Part shown: one piece after another, positions 1-11,699 of the stretch
How positions within the stretch are numbered: the first letter of the stretch is position 1
How the letters are laid out: each line of letters starts with the position of its first letter
From: Vesta saturnalis
Taxonomy: Eukaryota; Arthropoda; Insecta; Coleoptera; Lampyridae
Length of the DNA: 64,000 bases
Assembly (NCBI GenBank): GCA_036346205.1
Contig: JARFJB010001813.1
Span: 3,128,001 to 3,192,000 of the forward strand
Reading direction: 5' to 3'
Program-made: the position numbers and the translations under genes
The notes under the pieces: model-generated
Told to the model about the DNA's origin: nothing
The model's input: only the letters and a program-made list of their open reading frames with translations
Database searches by the model: none

Positions 1-1
1 A

Positions 2-1232
2 AACGCAGATGAAGATCCTTATGAAGCAGCCAGATTGTACAGAAATAAATATCTAAACAGAAGGCACATCGAACATTTACTAAATTATTGGAGAGAACGC
101 TTGAAACGGGAACTGTGGATTATAAGAAACCGGTACATGAAAACCCACCTGCTTGCAATGACGACAACGAAAACCAGGTAATGCTACACATTATTGAGAA
201 TTCCCATATCAGTACTAGGGCGGTCTCGAGGATAATAAAAATAAATAAATTTCACCCATTCAAAATGATTCTTTACCCAGAATTAACCGAAAATAATTTT
301 CTGTTAAGAACTAGTTTTGCACAATGGGGTTTGCAACAGATAGGACAAAATAGAAACTTTTTTAAAAACGTTTTATTTTCGAACGAAGCAAGTTTTCGAA
401 ACGATGCTGTTATTGTAAGACATAACATGCATGATTACGATAATGTAAATCCACACTGGACCCATGAGCGTCGTTGTCAACATCGATGGAGTTTAAACGT
501 GTGGTGTGGAATTATAGGACACCACATTGTTGAGCCAATATTTATTAATAGACTAACTGGAAGGAAAAAAAAGGAAAGGGCTGCGTATTTCATTCCCCTC
601 TCCAAGGGGGAGGGCGGGCTGCTCGAGCTTTCCCAGCTTCTTCAGACACAAGCATGTATACATTACGTATACATGCATGGTGGGATTAAGGATGGGGGTG
701 TGGTCAGGATAGGATCGGAAGGAAAGGAGTTAGGGTTCTGAGGGGGAAAATACTACCCCAGCATTCGCCTTAGTAGCCGCATATGGTGTACATATATACA
801 GTGTATGAGGAAAACCTCCTGAAAAATGACTAACTGGAGAGCAAATGAAATTCAAAATCATCTAAATCAACTTCCACACATATCAGAAATAATTTGTGGT
901 GGCAACAAGATGGCGCTCCAGCACATTATGCCCTTCCATTTAGGGAGTTTTTAAACAATCGATACGATAACTGTTGGATTGGCCGTGAAGGACCAGTTGG
1001 TTGGCCACCTAGATCACCTGATATGTCACCATTGGACTTTTTTCTCTGGGGGTATGTAAAATCCCAGGTGTACATCGTTGAACCCACAACTATTGCAAAT
1101 ATGCAAGAGAGAATTCGTACTTGCATAAACGAAATTTCTCCTGAAATTATCCTTCGATCTATTGGCTCCATTGCACGACGTTTCAATTTATGTATTGAAA
1201 AAGAAGGAAAACATTTCGAGCTATTTTTGTAA
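2..1232 (+). pseudogene. IS630/Tc1/mariner-superfamily transposase (DUF4817-type), 5' end off the window, split by a SINE
   Basis: Cut-and-paste DNA transposase. The first ~30 codons read like the N-terminal helix-turn-helix of this family, so the true start lies left of base 1. The catalytic core follows: a VLFSNEASF stretch near 380-405 where relatives have an Asp in place of the Asn, then WWQQDGAPAHY near 897-930 and PPRSPDMSPLDFFLWG near 1000-1050. Forty-one residues lie between the Asp of QQD and the Asp of PLDFF, i.e. DD41D-like spacing. The C-terminus is a conserved helical tail ending at 1232. The reading frame is broken by a 266-bp SINE inserted at 562-827 and by at least one additional frame change just downstream of it. 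The first catalytic Asp is replaced, so the protein would be dead even if rejoined. Family assignment is confident; subfamily is not. Confidence 0.85.
562..827 (-). mobile_element. SINE copy, 5'-truncated, inserted in the transposase
   Basis: On the minus strand this matches the last ~300 bp of the full-length SINE at 2077-2467 (TTTTTCAGG..GGTTTTCCTCAT, the CCCCCTCAGAACCCTAACTC block, the GCTCGAGCAGCCCGCCCT block and the T-rich tail). It lacks the tRNA-like head, as expected for a 5'-truncated retrotransposed copy. It is bounded by an exact 11-bp target-site duplication, GACTAACTGGA, at 551-561 and 828-838. A small open frame crosses the junction but is a chance fusion. Confidence 0.9.
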
Positions 1233-1652
1233 ATACCTAATTTTTATTTGATGTAAATTTTTAATGTTGAGTTTCCAAAAGTAGATGTTTATTACAAAAT
1301 AAAGTTTAATTGTTTCTTTTGATATTTAGACAAAAATAACATCGAGTGTAAAACATTCATGCGCTACTAGATTAAAATGTTAGTTTGCTTTTTGATAGAG
1401 AAAGAAATGAATTTTTAAGAAAAACGAAATACTATCGTAAACATAATGTTTTCAGGATCTCAATAATAAAAAAAATTTATTGCATTCCATTTAAAAAAAA
1501 AGAAGTCGCCATTTTGAAATAATTCGTCCAATTAAAAATCTGATATCTCCATCATATAGAGAATGTCCTGAAACCAGTGAGAAATTTCCCGATTCGTGGT
1601 AATTTTTGATGCAAAAGGGAATCCTGACCTATTTCGTGATTATTAATATTAC
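1233..1652. other. No gene seen; 3' flank of the first transposase
   Basis: AT-rich sequence after the transposase stop, with an AATAAA-type polyadenylation signal near 1300 and a GTCGCCATTTTG motif near 1505. The right TIR of the first transposon may lie here, but its partner is outside the window. Confidence 0.5.
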
Positions 1653-2076
1653 CAGGGGTATGTAATATTTTTTATTTTTCAATAATCTTTTGTAAAGTAG
1701 AAGATAGAGTGAGCAAGCGTCGACCATCTCGTCTCGGCTCGGGAGAATTCGAGAAGGTCCGGACCTGCATTTTTCTTTGGTAACTGTTTCTGTTTATGAT
1801 TATTTTGGTTGGGTTATTCGGTTATTGGGTAACTGCAATTGCAAACAAAGCTTATTTTTGGCGTCAAGGCCAAGTGTAACGCACAATGGCGCAATACCAG
1901 TTTCCATTGTCTTGTTTGTTCATAACTCGTTTTGTTATTTATTCATTATATCATTTTATTTAATTGTTATTCATCGTTATGTCGTCTGATTCCGATTCCC
2001 GTTTAACAAAAAAACGGAAATATATAAATAAACAGAAGGTTTTTCAGAATAAATGGGTAGAAGGGCCTTTGTTTAA

Positions 2077-2467
2077 ACCGAGCTGGCAGCGTAGCGGTAA
2101 CACAACCTGCTTAGCATTCGGGAGGTAATGGGTTCGATTCCCGTTACCGTCTACCTTGTATGAGGTTTTTTCAGGGGGTTTTCCTCATACACATGTAGCG
2201 ACATGGTCACTGCGTATATGCACACCACGTGCGGCTACTTAGGCGCATGCTGGGGTAGTATTTTCCCCCTCAGAACCCTAACTCCGTTCCTTCCGATCCT
2301 ATCCTAACCACACCCATCCTTAATCCCATCATTCATGTATATGTAATGTATATATGTATGCTGGGAATCCGTGATTGTGGCTGCAGGAGCTAGGAAAGCT
2401 CGAGCAGCCCGCCCTTCCCCTTGGGCAGGGAATGAAATACGTGGTCTTTTCCTTTCCTTTTTTTTTA
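2077..2467 (+). mobile_element. Full-length tRNA-derived SINE
   Basis: The head resembles tRNA-Ala(AGC): an A-box-like TGGCAGCGTAGCGGT at 2084-2098, an anticodon-loop-like CTTAGCAT near 2109-2116 and a perfect B box GGTTCGATTCC at 2131-2141, i.e. an internal RNA polymerase III promoter. A body of ~310 bp follows, including a small hairpin (GTATGAGG...CCTCATAC, about 2158-2193), and a T-rich tail ends at 2467. The insertion is bounded by the 10-bp TSD CTTTGTTTAA at 2067-2076 and 2468-2477. A second copy lies inverted at 562-827. The tail is T-rich rather than A-rich, so the mobilising LINE is not obvious. Confidence 0.9.
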
Positions 2468-4080
2468 CTTTGTTTAAGAGGTGGTTGCAACCCGTCAAAA
2501 ACAACAAATATAAGTGCAGGTATGTATGTATTAGGTCTATTTTTATTAAAAAATTATATTATTAATTTATTGCTTTTAAGGTGCACAGTGTGTGATGTTG
2601 AAATACAGTGTGGGAAATCTGAAATAAATAAACACGCTAAAGGCATCAAAGACAAAAAAATAATTAACTTAATCGATTCCAATAAACCAATTTCTAGTTT
2701 TATAGCTAAGGAAACTAGTATTACAAAAAGTATTAAAACAGCTGAAATAGGATTAGCAGGTTTCTTTGCTGAACATAATGTAGCCTTGCAACTGCCGATC
2801 ATTTGATTCCACTTCTGAAAAAGATTTCGGCAGATTCTAATATTCTAAATGGAGTACAAATGGGAAGAACTAAGTGTACGGAGGTTGTAAAATCTGTGCT
2901 GGCAACAAAAGAAACTGATGATTTAATTATCATTTTAAGAAACAATTTTTTTAGCCTACTTTTGGATGAAAGCACAGATGTATCTAACAAAAAATATTTA
3001 CGTGTTTTGGTATGTACCTATTTATTTTTGCAGTTTCACTTAAATATAATTTCATTGTTTTTTTTTGTAGGCCCGATATATTCGTAATGTAAAAGTGACA
3101 TCATTATTAGAACTAAAGAATTAGATGCAAAGGACTGTAGTGCAAACAAACTTTTTAGTGTTGTTCAAAATTGCTTGGATAGGAATTTCATTCCTATTCA
3201 AAATATAGTGGGTGTCGCTCAGATGGGGCTGCCGTAATGGTTGGAAGAAATAACTCCTTCTTTTCAAGAATGGAAGAGGCTGTACCACATGTTATTTTAT
3301 TAAAGTGCATTTGCCATTCTCACCCGAAGACCTCATTCGCAGTATTGGTACATACATTTCTGGGAGTTCAAAACGGTGTACAATTTTATTAGAATTTCAG
3401 GAGTACTTTAATAGTGAAAGAAAAAAAATTTTAAAGTTATAATCTACTAGCTGGCTTAGTATGTATAATTGTGTTAAGCGTATTTTAGAAAATTGGGATG
3501 TACTGCATTTTTTTTCTTTAGCTGTAGCTGAAGATCATTTAAAAATGGCTTGTATAATTTTGGAAGCTATGAATAATCCTTTAAACAAAGGGTATTTATT
3601 ATTCTTACTTTATTCATTAAATTCTTTTAACGCTCTATTTCAGAGCAGAACTGTGTCAATTAATGAATTGCATAGTAAATCTTTAACCATTTTTTGGCAA
3701 TTCACTCAGAATTTTGTAAAACCTCAATTGGTTCACAAATGTTATAGAACTGGCATTAGACAACCTCAGAATTATATCGAGTTGGACAAAATTGGACTAG
3801 GTTTTACATGTAATGAATGTATTAAAAAATTCCCAGCAGATTTACAAAAATAATTTAAGCTTAAATGTTTAAATTTTTATATTACTGCTGGGGAAGGAAT
3901 TCAGGAAAGGATGCCTCTAAATGACAGTTTTTTTTAAACAATTAAATATATTAATCCCAACAGTTGCATTGGATCTTGCAAATAGAGATCTTCATACAAA
4001 TTTTTGTGAAATAGAAATAGAACGTAGTCTTGATGAAAACAATTCATCAAAATTTCCTGACATTATAAAATTAATAAATA

Positions 4081-4739
4081 CAGGGTGTGGCGCGAAGAGT
4101 ATTGATTAAAAGTAATGGCGGATACAGTTATGTTAAAAATCTGAAATTACGAAGCTGTAGGTTTTGGATGACGCTGAGTTCAAATATAATATTGTCCTGA
4201 ATGTGGCACTTCCGGTTATACCGGAAGTAGACGTCAACTTTGTTATTTTAAATGGAGCCTAATATTTTTTATTTTATTTTGAAATTAATTCTACATGAAA
4301 TTCTAGATAAAATTTGTGCACAATGTCCTATACAAAAAATGAAGTATTTTCGAGATATTTCGATTTTTTTTTAATTTTGAAAAAATTCTAGTCCACATTG
4401 AATAACGATATCTCCATTAATAACGAAGCTAGTGACATGAAATTGTAAGCAATAAACAACAAGCACTTGCCCGTTAACTCCATATATCCATCTCATTGAT
4501 ATTTCATACAGGGTGTTTTAAACTTAGCCGCCAATATGCACAATTTAAATCATTTATAAGTTGCTTACTTTAAATAGAACACCCTGTATTTTATTACATT
4601 TTCCGCTGTATTTTTTAAGCCAATTCGTTTGGTATCAGTATTCCCTATACCTAAATCCAACCACTTTTGAGATATTTCATTATCTTAGTTAAAACATAAC
4701 AACACTTAATTATTTCAACATTAGTAAAGGGTAGGCCAT
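4081..4739 (+). repeat. Left TIR of the 4081-6708 element
   Basis: About 659 bp, the inverted match of 6074-6708. It includes the AATGGCGGATACAG and CTTCCGGT-palindrome segments. Confidence 0.9.
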
Positions 4740-4870
4740 GACTTCGATTATTTAAGGTGATATTTTGTTATTTTTTCATAAGTTATTAATTCTGAAAAGT
4801 AACCAATAGCCTGAAAGGATTATTAATTGTGGATATCATTAAAAACGTTGACTAGGTATTTTGTATTAAT

Positions 4871-5987
4871 TTAATTAGATAACTTACAAACAAAAATAAC
4901 TAAATGTAATATTAAACAAATAAAGTTTAATAATAAGTGTTCAAAATTAGCACCATCTACTTCTAAACATTTATGAATCCTTTTCATTAAGTTATGTCTT
5001 GTAATTCTGGCAATATCGTCGGATGTTAGAGAATTAAAAGCAAGCATGACTCTCTGCATCATATCTTCCTTTGTCGTAACAGGTTTGGAAAATACCTGAT
5101 TTTTAATGTAACACCAAATATCAAAATCTAGAGAGCGAGCTGGCCAACGAAACGGACCCTGATTGGCAATCCATCTATCATCAAACATGTCGTAAAGATG
5201 CTGAGCAACAGGTCCAAACTTATGAGGAGGTGCTCCATCTTGCTGATACCAAGCTGAAGCCGCCTCTCCATTTCTTAAAGTATGTAACGCCGGTCGTATG
5301 GCTTCTTCTGAAACGTGGCAATATCTTGTACCATTTAAATTTTCATCATAAAATTTTAATGCTAAAATTTTATCGTCTTTTATTGCACAAAAAACATTAA
5401 AAATCCAACTATCTTGGAAATAACGTTCTCTACTAACATGTGGATTTTCATTAGACCAAAAATGGGAATTATGTCGATTAAATAATCCATTTTTGCTAAA
5501 CTTTGCTTAATCACACCATATAACTTTTTTTATGAAGTTTTCATCCTCTTGGGTTTTCATTAAAAACCATTCACAGAATTCTACGCTTCGAGGAAGATCA
5601 CCTAATTGTAAGTGTTGCACCAAATGATATGAAAATGGTTTCCATTTGTGTTTTTTTTTAAATGCGATGAATTGTTCTCGTGGACAAAGTAAGATCTCTC
5701 TCACAATCTCTAATGGAGGCATTTGGTGAGGCCGTAATATAACCCAAAACATTAATTTCGTTTATGTCACTGTCCACTAGTGGTTTATTTTTATAAATTT
5801 TTGACTTAAATTGACCAAACTGACGGCAGTTTTTAAGCAATCTTCTTACAATATCACCAGTTACACTTGGTCGATTTGGATATCTTTCTGCAAAAACACG
5901 GCAACTCCGTTCAACAATTCTATTACACTCGCCGTAAATTATAATAAGATTTAAAAAATCATCATTAGTAAATCCTACATTTGCCAT
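4871..5987 (-). pseudogene. DUF4817-type transposase, recently inactivated
   Basis: The start at 5987 (MANVGFTNDDFLNL) gives a full N-terminal helix-turn-helix with IYGECNRIVERSCRVFAERY, typical of this family. The catalytic core follows: WCD near 5510-5520, YQQDGAPPHKFG near 5220-5260, then WPARS and a C-terminal helical tail ending with a stop at 4871-4873. Three lesions are visible. A frame change occurs in a T/A homopolymer near 5650-5660. A TAA replaces the residue directly after the first catalytic Asp. A short deletion follows WPARS, where relatives read WPARSPDLTPLDF. Outside these the sequence reads smoothly for about 350 residues, so inactivation looks fairly recent. It is the only gene in the transposon, with the long TIRs on both sides. 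Confidence 0.88.
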
Positions 5988-6073
5988 TATTTACTATGAA
6001 ATACAAACTGTTAAATAAAACTGTCAAAACAACATAAACAATTAACGCTCTAACTATCAAATCTATGACAGCT

Positions 6074-6708
6074 ATGGCCTACCCTTTACTAATGTTGAAA
6101 TAATTAAGTGTTGTTATGTTTTAACTAAGATAATGAAATATCTTAAAAAATGGTTGGATTTAGGTATAGGTCATACTGATACCAAACGAATTGGCTTAAA
6201 AAAATACAGCGGAAAATGTAATAAAATACAGGGTGTTCTATTTAAAGTAAACAACTTATAAATGATTTAAATTGTGCATGTTGGCGGCACCTTGTATGAA
6301 ATATCAATGAGATGGATATATGGAGTTAACGGGCAAGCGCTTGTTGTTTATTGGTTACAATTTCACGTCACTAGCTTGGTCATTAATGGAGATATCGTTA
6401 TTCAATGTGGACTAGGATTTTTTCAAAATTTAAAAAAAAATCGAAATATCTCGAAAATACTTCATTTTTGGTATAGGACATTGTGCACAAATTTTATCTA
6501 GAATTTCATGTAGAATTCGAAAATAAAATAAAAAATATTAGGTTCCATTTAAAATAACATACTTCCGGTATAACCGGAAGTGCCACATTCAGGACAATAT
6601 TATATTTGAACTCAGCGTCATCCAAAACCTACAGCTTCGTAATTTCAGATTTTTAACATAGCTGTATCCGCCATTACTTTTAATCAAAGCTCTTCGCGCC
6701 ACACCCTG
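6074..6708 (-). repeat. Right TIR of the 4081-6708 element
   Basis: About 635 bp, the reverse complement of the left TIR with scattered differences, ending at the TA duplication 6709-6710. Confidence 0.9.
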
Positions 6709-6934
6709 TATATTACTGGTTTTACCACACAGCAATGCTAAAGCTGAGCGAATTCTCAGTATAGTTACTGATTGTAAACCCAACAAAAGAAACCGTTTGG
6801 GTAATAAAACATTAAATGCAAAAGCTGTATTCAGGAGTGCTCTACAAAGTAGAGCAGAGCACTGCAATACCTTCAGTATTGAAGATAAACACATTACTCT
6901 ATTAAATAATACTATTTATACTTTTAAGGATTAA

Positions 6935-9330
6935 ACGTACCTGTACCCATTATAGTTGTATCATGCCTGTACCTAACTGTTTTAATATTTTTGTTTTTTG
7001 ATTTATGATAAATACAATACGTTCTCTATCTTATTTAGGTTAAGAATTATTAAATGATCCTGTTTTCAGGAGTGGTACCTATATATTACCCTTGTTTGTA
7101 CATAAACAAGGATATTACATATGTATGTTTTTTTTACCATGCGTTTGTAGCATTTTATAAGTTTTAATTGTCATGTAATTAATAATAAAGTATGTGTAAC
7201 TCTCAAACCATTTTTAATTTGGGCAGTTCCAGTGTTTTAAATTCAGGGGAATTTTTTGACCAAAAAGAGAAATTTTTTTATGATTCTGTGAGAATTGTGT
7301 GGATAAGGTGGCGACACTGCCTGAAACATATTACTGCCAACTATTTTGAAAGTAGTACCCATAATGTGGCTAAAAAAAATAAGGCGCTTACTCAGAAACA
7401 GGCTCTATAAGTTAACCCCCCAAAATATTGCAATTATAAACATTGCTATATTGGAAATAAAAATTATTCTTTGTAATAATGAGTATTTAATATTAAATCA
7501 TTTGTGTAATCAAAGTTAGGAACAGAATTTGTTTAACATACAGTAATCAATTTTTGGCATCAAAAAATGTTTAACGCAGCACCATCAACACATTAATTAT
7601 CAAACATTACTAAATTTTAATTACCAATTATTATAAATAATAAATCCAAGTGTAATTTTCTGAGAAATTCATATAATCGTATTCCAGAACTTCACATTGT
7701 GTTAACCGAGGTGTCAACATCTCGAGTAGTCGAACAAAAATTTAAATTAAACGATTAAGTATAAGTAATTGTGTAAAAGTTTTTATTTATATGCACTGAT
7801 TATATTTTAAAGTTAAATTACCATTATTTTTACAATTTTGCTTTATAGAAACAAGTTAACGCACAGTCTTAAACAGATTGTATTCGATAACCAGTTTCAT
7901 TTGTTTAAGCATAACCTCAAACGTAAAAATTCCGATATAGCTTAACTTAGTGCTACTTACCGCTTAGCTTATTGTTCATCTGATGCTACTTCAGCAAAAA
8001 AATCGTTAACTTAATGAACCTGATAAAACCAAGGTATGCGGTTAAAAAAAAAATTCTGTTTTAAAATTAGTGCGAATTTTTGTCACGTTGTGAACACCCT
8101 ATAATTTGTTTTATTAACTTGTTTGTGCCTGCATAACGCGTTATACTGTTTTTCGTAATTCTTTGATAGCAAAAATCAGCTTTTAGAGTGGGAACGTATG
8201 AAAAGTGAAGATATATGTTTTATTAAAGTACTGCTAAAAATATTGAGGTTTGACTGTAAACGGATGTCTGTATCCAAATAGATGGCGCTACGCATAGAAG
8301 AGCTTCAGAAATTTAACACGTTTTATATTTAAATCAATTAAGTGTACATTTGGTAAATATTTTTTTTGTGATCAAAAAGCGAAATGCTTTTTGCACAACA
8401 GCGCCATCTACTCAATAAAGCGTTAATAATTTTTGTTCAGATAACTACCTTACATATTTTTAAATATTTGTTCAAAGTACAAACGCCACATATTACACTA
8501 CATAATACATAGACTAGCAACTAACGCTACAATTACAATCTAGTCGTTTTCGAAAAATTGGCTTGCAAATTTTTACTGACACACTGTACATGGTGATTTA
8601 ATAAAAACAAAAAAACCCTTTTAAATACGAACTATTACGTTCTAAGTCCTCAAGATTGTAGAAACATTTTACCTAAGTACAAGTACCTACAAAGGTACAT
8701 AAAAATAGCTGTATCTATGGCTGTACGTTACAATAAGATGCTTATGAGATACTTCTAACGAAATGACCCCAACTGCTTTAAAATACTCTCGTTTTCAATT
8801 TTCGCGTAAAAATCTTCGAAATACAATAACTGTCGAGAACTTCAGTTAACGAGGCGTCTCAGTTGTAACGCATATGTGGTAACAATATCCTTGACAAAGA
8901 ACAAAGGTAGGGTATGTTTTCTCTATTAATCCATTACCGTCCATTGTACACGCTTGAGTACAGAAAACAATATGGAATTCTTTGATCGCTATCACCATCT
9001 ACAGTTGAATAGCTTTCATTGCCCATTGACGGCAATTACTAAGGAAGCATACAGCAACCTGTAATACAGGTGATATTCACGGTAATGTTTTGAATCGGCT
9101 TTATTGTGCGGATAAATTTCGCAATACACTCTCTTCCAAAACATCCATTACGTGTAACATTCAAATTTGCAACTAATTTCGACGGTTGGTTTGTGTAAGT
9201 AGGGCTTGATTATTTATGAATTCGATATAAACTTGCCTGCATGCCAGTTTACTGATTCTATATGAGTGCCTGTTACTCGCTGTACTCATGTGAGTTCAGT
9301 GGGCTAATGTAAGGTCGTCAAACTTTACTT
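6935..9330. other. No gene recognised
   Basis: AT-rich sequence after the hAT stop. Short open frames here have no recognisable family features. The only structure I see is a candidate small TIR element at 8281-8408. Confidence 0.5.
8281..8408. repeat. Candidate short MITE with GATGGCGCT ends
   Basis: GATGGCGCT at 8281-8289 is matched inverted by AGCGCCATC at 8400-8408, each flanked by TA (8279-8280 and 8409-8410). That fits a TA-targeting non-autonomous element of 128 bp. The arms are only ~9 bp, so chance is possible. Confidence 0.4.
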
Positions 9331-10896
9331 TTGTGCGAAATTGGTTTATATAGGCTCTTTTTAGATTCTCATAATGCAGAATCCAGGTATTTCCACTGTA
9401 CCAACCCAAGGTTTTATGGCAGAACGTATACCAATATAATAGCAGCTATTCCTGCCTTACAAACATCACAAAGAACTGATGACGTAAATACGATTACTGT
9501 ACCACCTGATCAATTTATACCAAACGATATACCTGGACAAGTGGAAATTCATAACGACATGTCCGATGGAGACTCCGAAGATGAAGTACCACTCTTCGTA
9601 TTGAAAGGTCATATCCAACAGACAAACAAGTTTGAACTCAAATGGACCAATAAAACATTAGACATGAGCATGAAAGGTACACAAGGAAATCAGGATCGAG
9701 AAAATATTATGAAGGAAGAACTAGATGGGTTGAATCCTGTTGAGGCATTTGAAAAGCTTATGGATAGCAGCGTTATAAGTATATTGTGGACAGACGAATA
9801 CTCAACACAGAAAAATAATCAGTCTTTTTGTGTCCAGTGTAGGCATAAAGACTTTCAGAGGAATATTGCTTTTTACTGGACATCGCCAGCTTCCATGTGA
9901 GAAGCTCTATTGGAACTTGTATCTAATTCTATGTCCAGAAATCACTTTTAGATATAAAGAGATAATTCACCTGAGTGATAATAATAATGTTAATAAATCC
10001 GATAAAATGAACAAAATTCGCCTTTTCATGAACGTTTTGAATCAAAAGTTTCGACAATGGGGAATATTTTGTGAAGGGCTATTAATTGATGAAGAACTGG
10101 TTGGATATTTTGTGCGCCATTTGTATAAACAATTTATAAGGGGTAAACCTGTCCGATTTGGATTCAAAGACTGGATGTTGTGCAGTAGCTCCAGATACTG
10201 CTTCGCCTTTGACACTTACTGTGGTGCAAAAACTGTAGCTACTAGTGAAAGGAACATGCCATTGGGTTCAAACATTGTATTAGAACTTCTAGATACAATT
10301 GAAGTGCTATCTGATAACACAATTTTTTCGGTAACTATTTCACAAGTTATGACCTATCAGCCTTGCTAAAGGAAATGAAAGTTCTCGCAAAAGGAACAAT
10401 CAGAAATAATCGTACTACAAAGAGCCCATTAACAGATTCAAAATTCGTCCAAAAGAAGGAGCGTGGGTTTCATGAGGTGAAACTTGATCAGAACTCCGAA
10501 TTGCTTTTCATTCGGTGGAAAGATAATAACGTTGTGATAATGGCAACTAATTATGATTCTATCACTCCAATAGCTAAGGTAAAACGCTGGTCAACTGCTG
10601 CAGCTGCGAAGGTTAATATTCCACAACCATTTCTCTTCCAAAACTACAATAGATACATGGGCGGAGTGGATCTTACTAGACCAGTGTGTAAACACCTACC
10701 GAATTGGTATTGGCAACAAGAAACGGTGGTGGCCACGTTTCTCCCATATGATAAATTGACATTGGTACATGCTTTGAGAATCTACAAAATTGCCAATGGA
10801 CGTGACAGTATGGATCATCTACGTCTAAGAAAAGACCTTCTGCTTCTGTTCCCACCAGCATTCAATCTAACGAAGGAGATTTCCCCAAGAAGTTAG
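9331..10896 (+). pseudogene. piggyBac-type transposase, degenerate
   Basis: DDE_Tnp_1_7/PGBD-like transposase; family members excise at TTAA sites. Recognisable segments in order: an acidic N-terminal region (DMSDGDSEDEVP), NPVEAFEKLMD near 9733-9766, FRQWGIFCEGLLIDEELV near 10050-10100 carrying the first catalytic Asp, KPVRFGFKDWMLCSSS near 10148-10195, and FDTYCGAKT. Then comes a frame change near 10325-10335, where FDNYFTSYDL is expected but the codons read FGNYFTS in the shifted frame, so the second catalytic Asp is lost. VNIPQPFLFQNYNRYMGGVD near 10611-10670 keeps the third. Another frame change is near 9830-9900. The N-terminus is not complete at 9331 (no ATG) and no terminal repeats were located. 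Call is confident, function dead. Confidence 0.88.
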
Positions 10897-11005
10897 AATC
10901 TGTTGAGATGTACAGTGTGCCATTACAAAGTAAGATGGGCATGCTGCAAATGCAATGTTACTTTATAGCCAATACCAGGGATGAGCCTATTGTACTCGAT
11001 TGAGT

Positions 11006-11051
11006 ACACATACACACACGTGCGCACACACGCACGCACGCACACACACAC

Positions 11052-11091
<40 letters not shown>
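11006..11091. repeat. (CA)n/(CGCA)n then (AT)n microsatellite
   Basis: ACACACAC with CGCA interruptions to about 11053, then uninterrupted AT dinucleotides to 11091. Confidence 0.95.
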
Positions 11092-11094
<3 letters not shown>

Positions 11095-11699
11095 CACTTC
11101 GTATACATTTTTCGGTATTATTAACCTATATGGTATCATTTATATGCACTGATAAGTTTTATTTATTTATCCCAAAATAAAATCTTTGGGAGCTGACGAG
11201 TTAAATTAGCCTCTGGCCCTTGATTGTAAATGTCAAAATGAGGAAATATACGTCAATCTGACGCCACCTGCTTTGAAATTTATAACGCAACACGATTTAA
11301 AATTGTTTACGTAAAGCAAACTGTGCAATCAGCTTGATACTCAACTCAACCTGTAAAATTAGCTTCAAAATAGCTTATGAACAAACTCACTTAAACTCAT
11401 GAAAAGCTTTAAACTTTCCCAACACATCCGCAAAATGCGATAAGTATAATTGATGCAATTAATGCTCATAATGGTTGAGCATGCTCTTTGTACGACACCT
11501 CAATTAATTGTTAATTATTAGGCAGCAAAACAATCACTTTGTCTCAAAATATCTACCTAATTGCACAATTGATTTACAATTGACCACTAAAATTACCTGA
11601 AAAATAGTCGCGATGCGTAGAATTTGTTATGCCGATTCAAAACAACAAGAGATAAACAAACAAAATGTCAATTTGCCACAGTTGGCGCAAATGTCCAAA
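11092..11699. other. No gene seen
   Basis: AT-rich, no coding similarity or repeat structure recognised between the microsatellite and the foldback element. Confidence 0.5.

Larger units (their letters stand above)
4081..6708 (-). mobile_element. Mariner-like DNA transposon with ~650-bp terminal inverted repeats
   Basis: The element starts CAGGGTGTGGCGCGAAGAG and ends with the inverted counterpart ...CGCGCCACACCCTG, flanked by TA at 4079-4080 and 6709-6710. The left arm (4081-4739) pairs with the right arm (6074-6708), diverging just inside GTAGGCCAT. Between them is one minus-strand transposase. TA target and transposase type place it in the IS630/Tc1/mariner superfamily. It is inserted in the hAT gene, whose C-terminal domain resumes directly after it. 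Each arm holds a palindromic CTTCCGGTATAACCGGAAG-like segment (near 4209-4228 and 6561-6579). Confidence 0.92.
1979..6934 (+). pseudogene. hAT transposase with N-terminal zinc finger, split by two insertions
   Basis: A hAT-superfamily transposase, nuclear and DNA-binding. It begins at ATG 1979 (MSSDSDSRLTKK). The first exon is cut at 2076 by a SINE and resumes at 2478. A CxxC...H zinc finger (CTVCDVEIQ) lies near 2582-2640. Two short introns with GT..AG ends are inferred at 2520-2580 and 3010-3070. The core includes LLLDESTDVSNKK near 2958-2996 and, after a one-base deletion near 3218, the GVASDGAAVMVG-type motif. A second insertion at 4081-6708 cuts the coding region just before the C-terminal dimerisation domain, which resumes at about 6711 (LPHSNAKAERI) and ends at TAA 6932-6934. 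Possible hAT termini are CAGGGGTATG at 1653 and ATTACCCTTG ending at 7094, but no clean 8-bp TSD was found. It is clearly dead now; whether it was a mobile copy or a domesticated gene is unresolved. Confidence 0.85.

Noticed and set aside
2077..2160. A functional tRNA-Ala gene
   Set aside because: The acceptor and anticodon stems do not pair well, and a SINE body with TSDs follows; it is the SINE head.
2375..2806. A 143-codon frame starting inside the SINE
   Set aside because: It begins in SINE sequence, reads through an inferred intron and ends in hAT exon; a chance fusion of insert and target.
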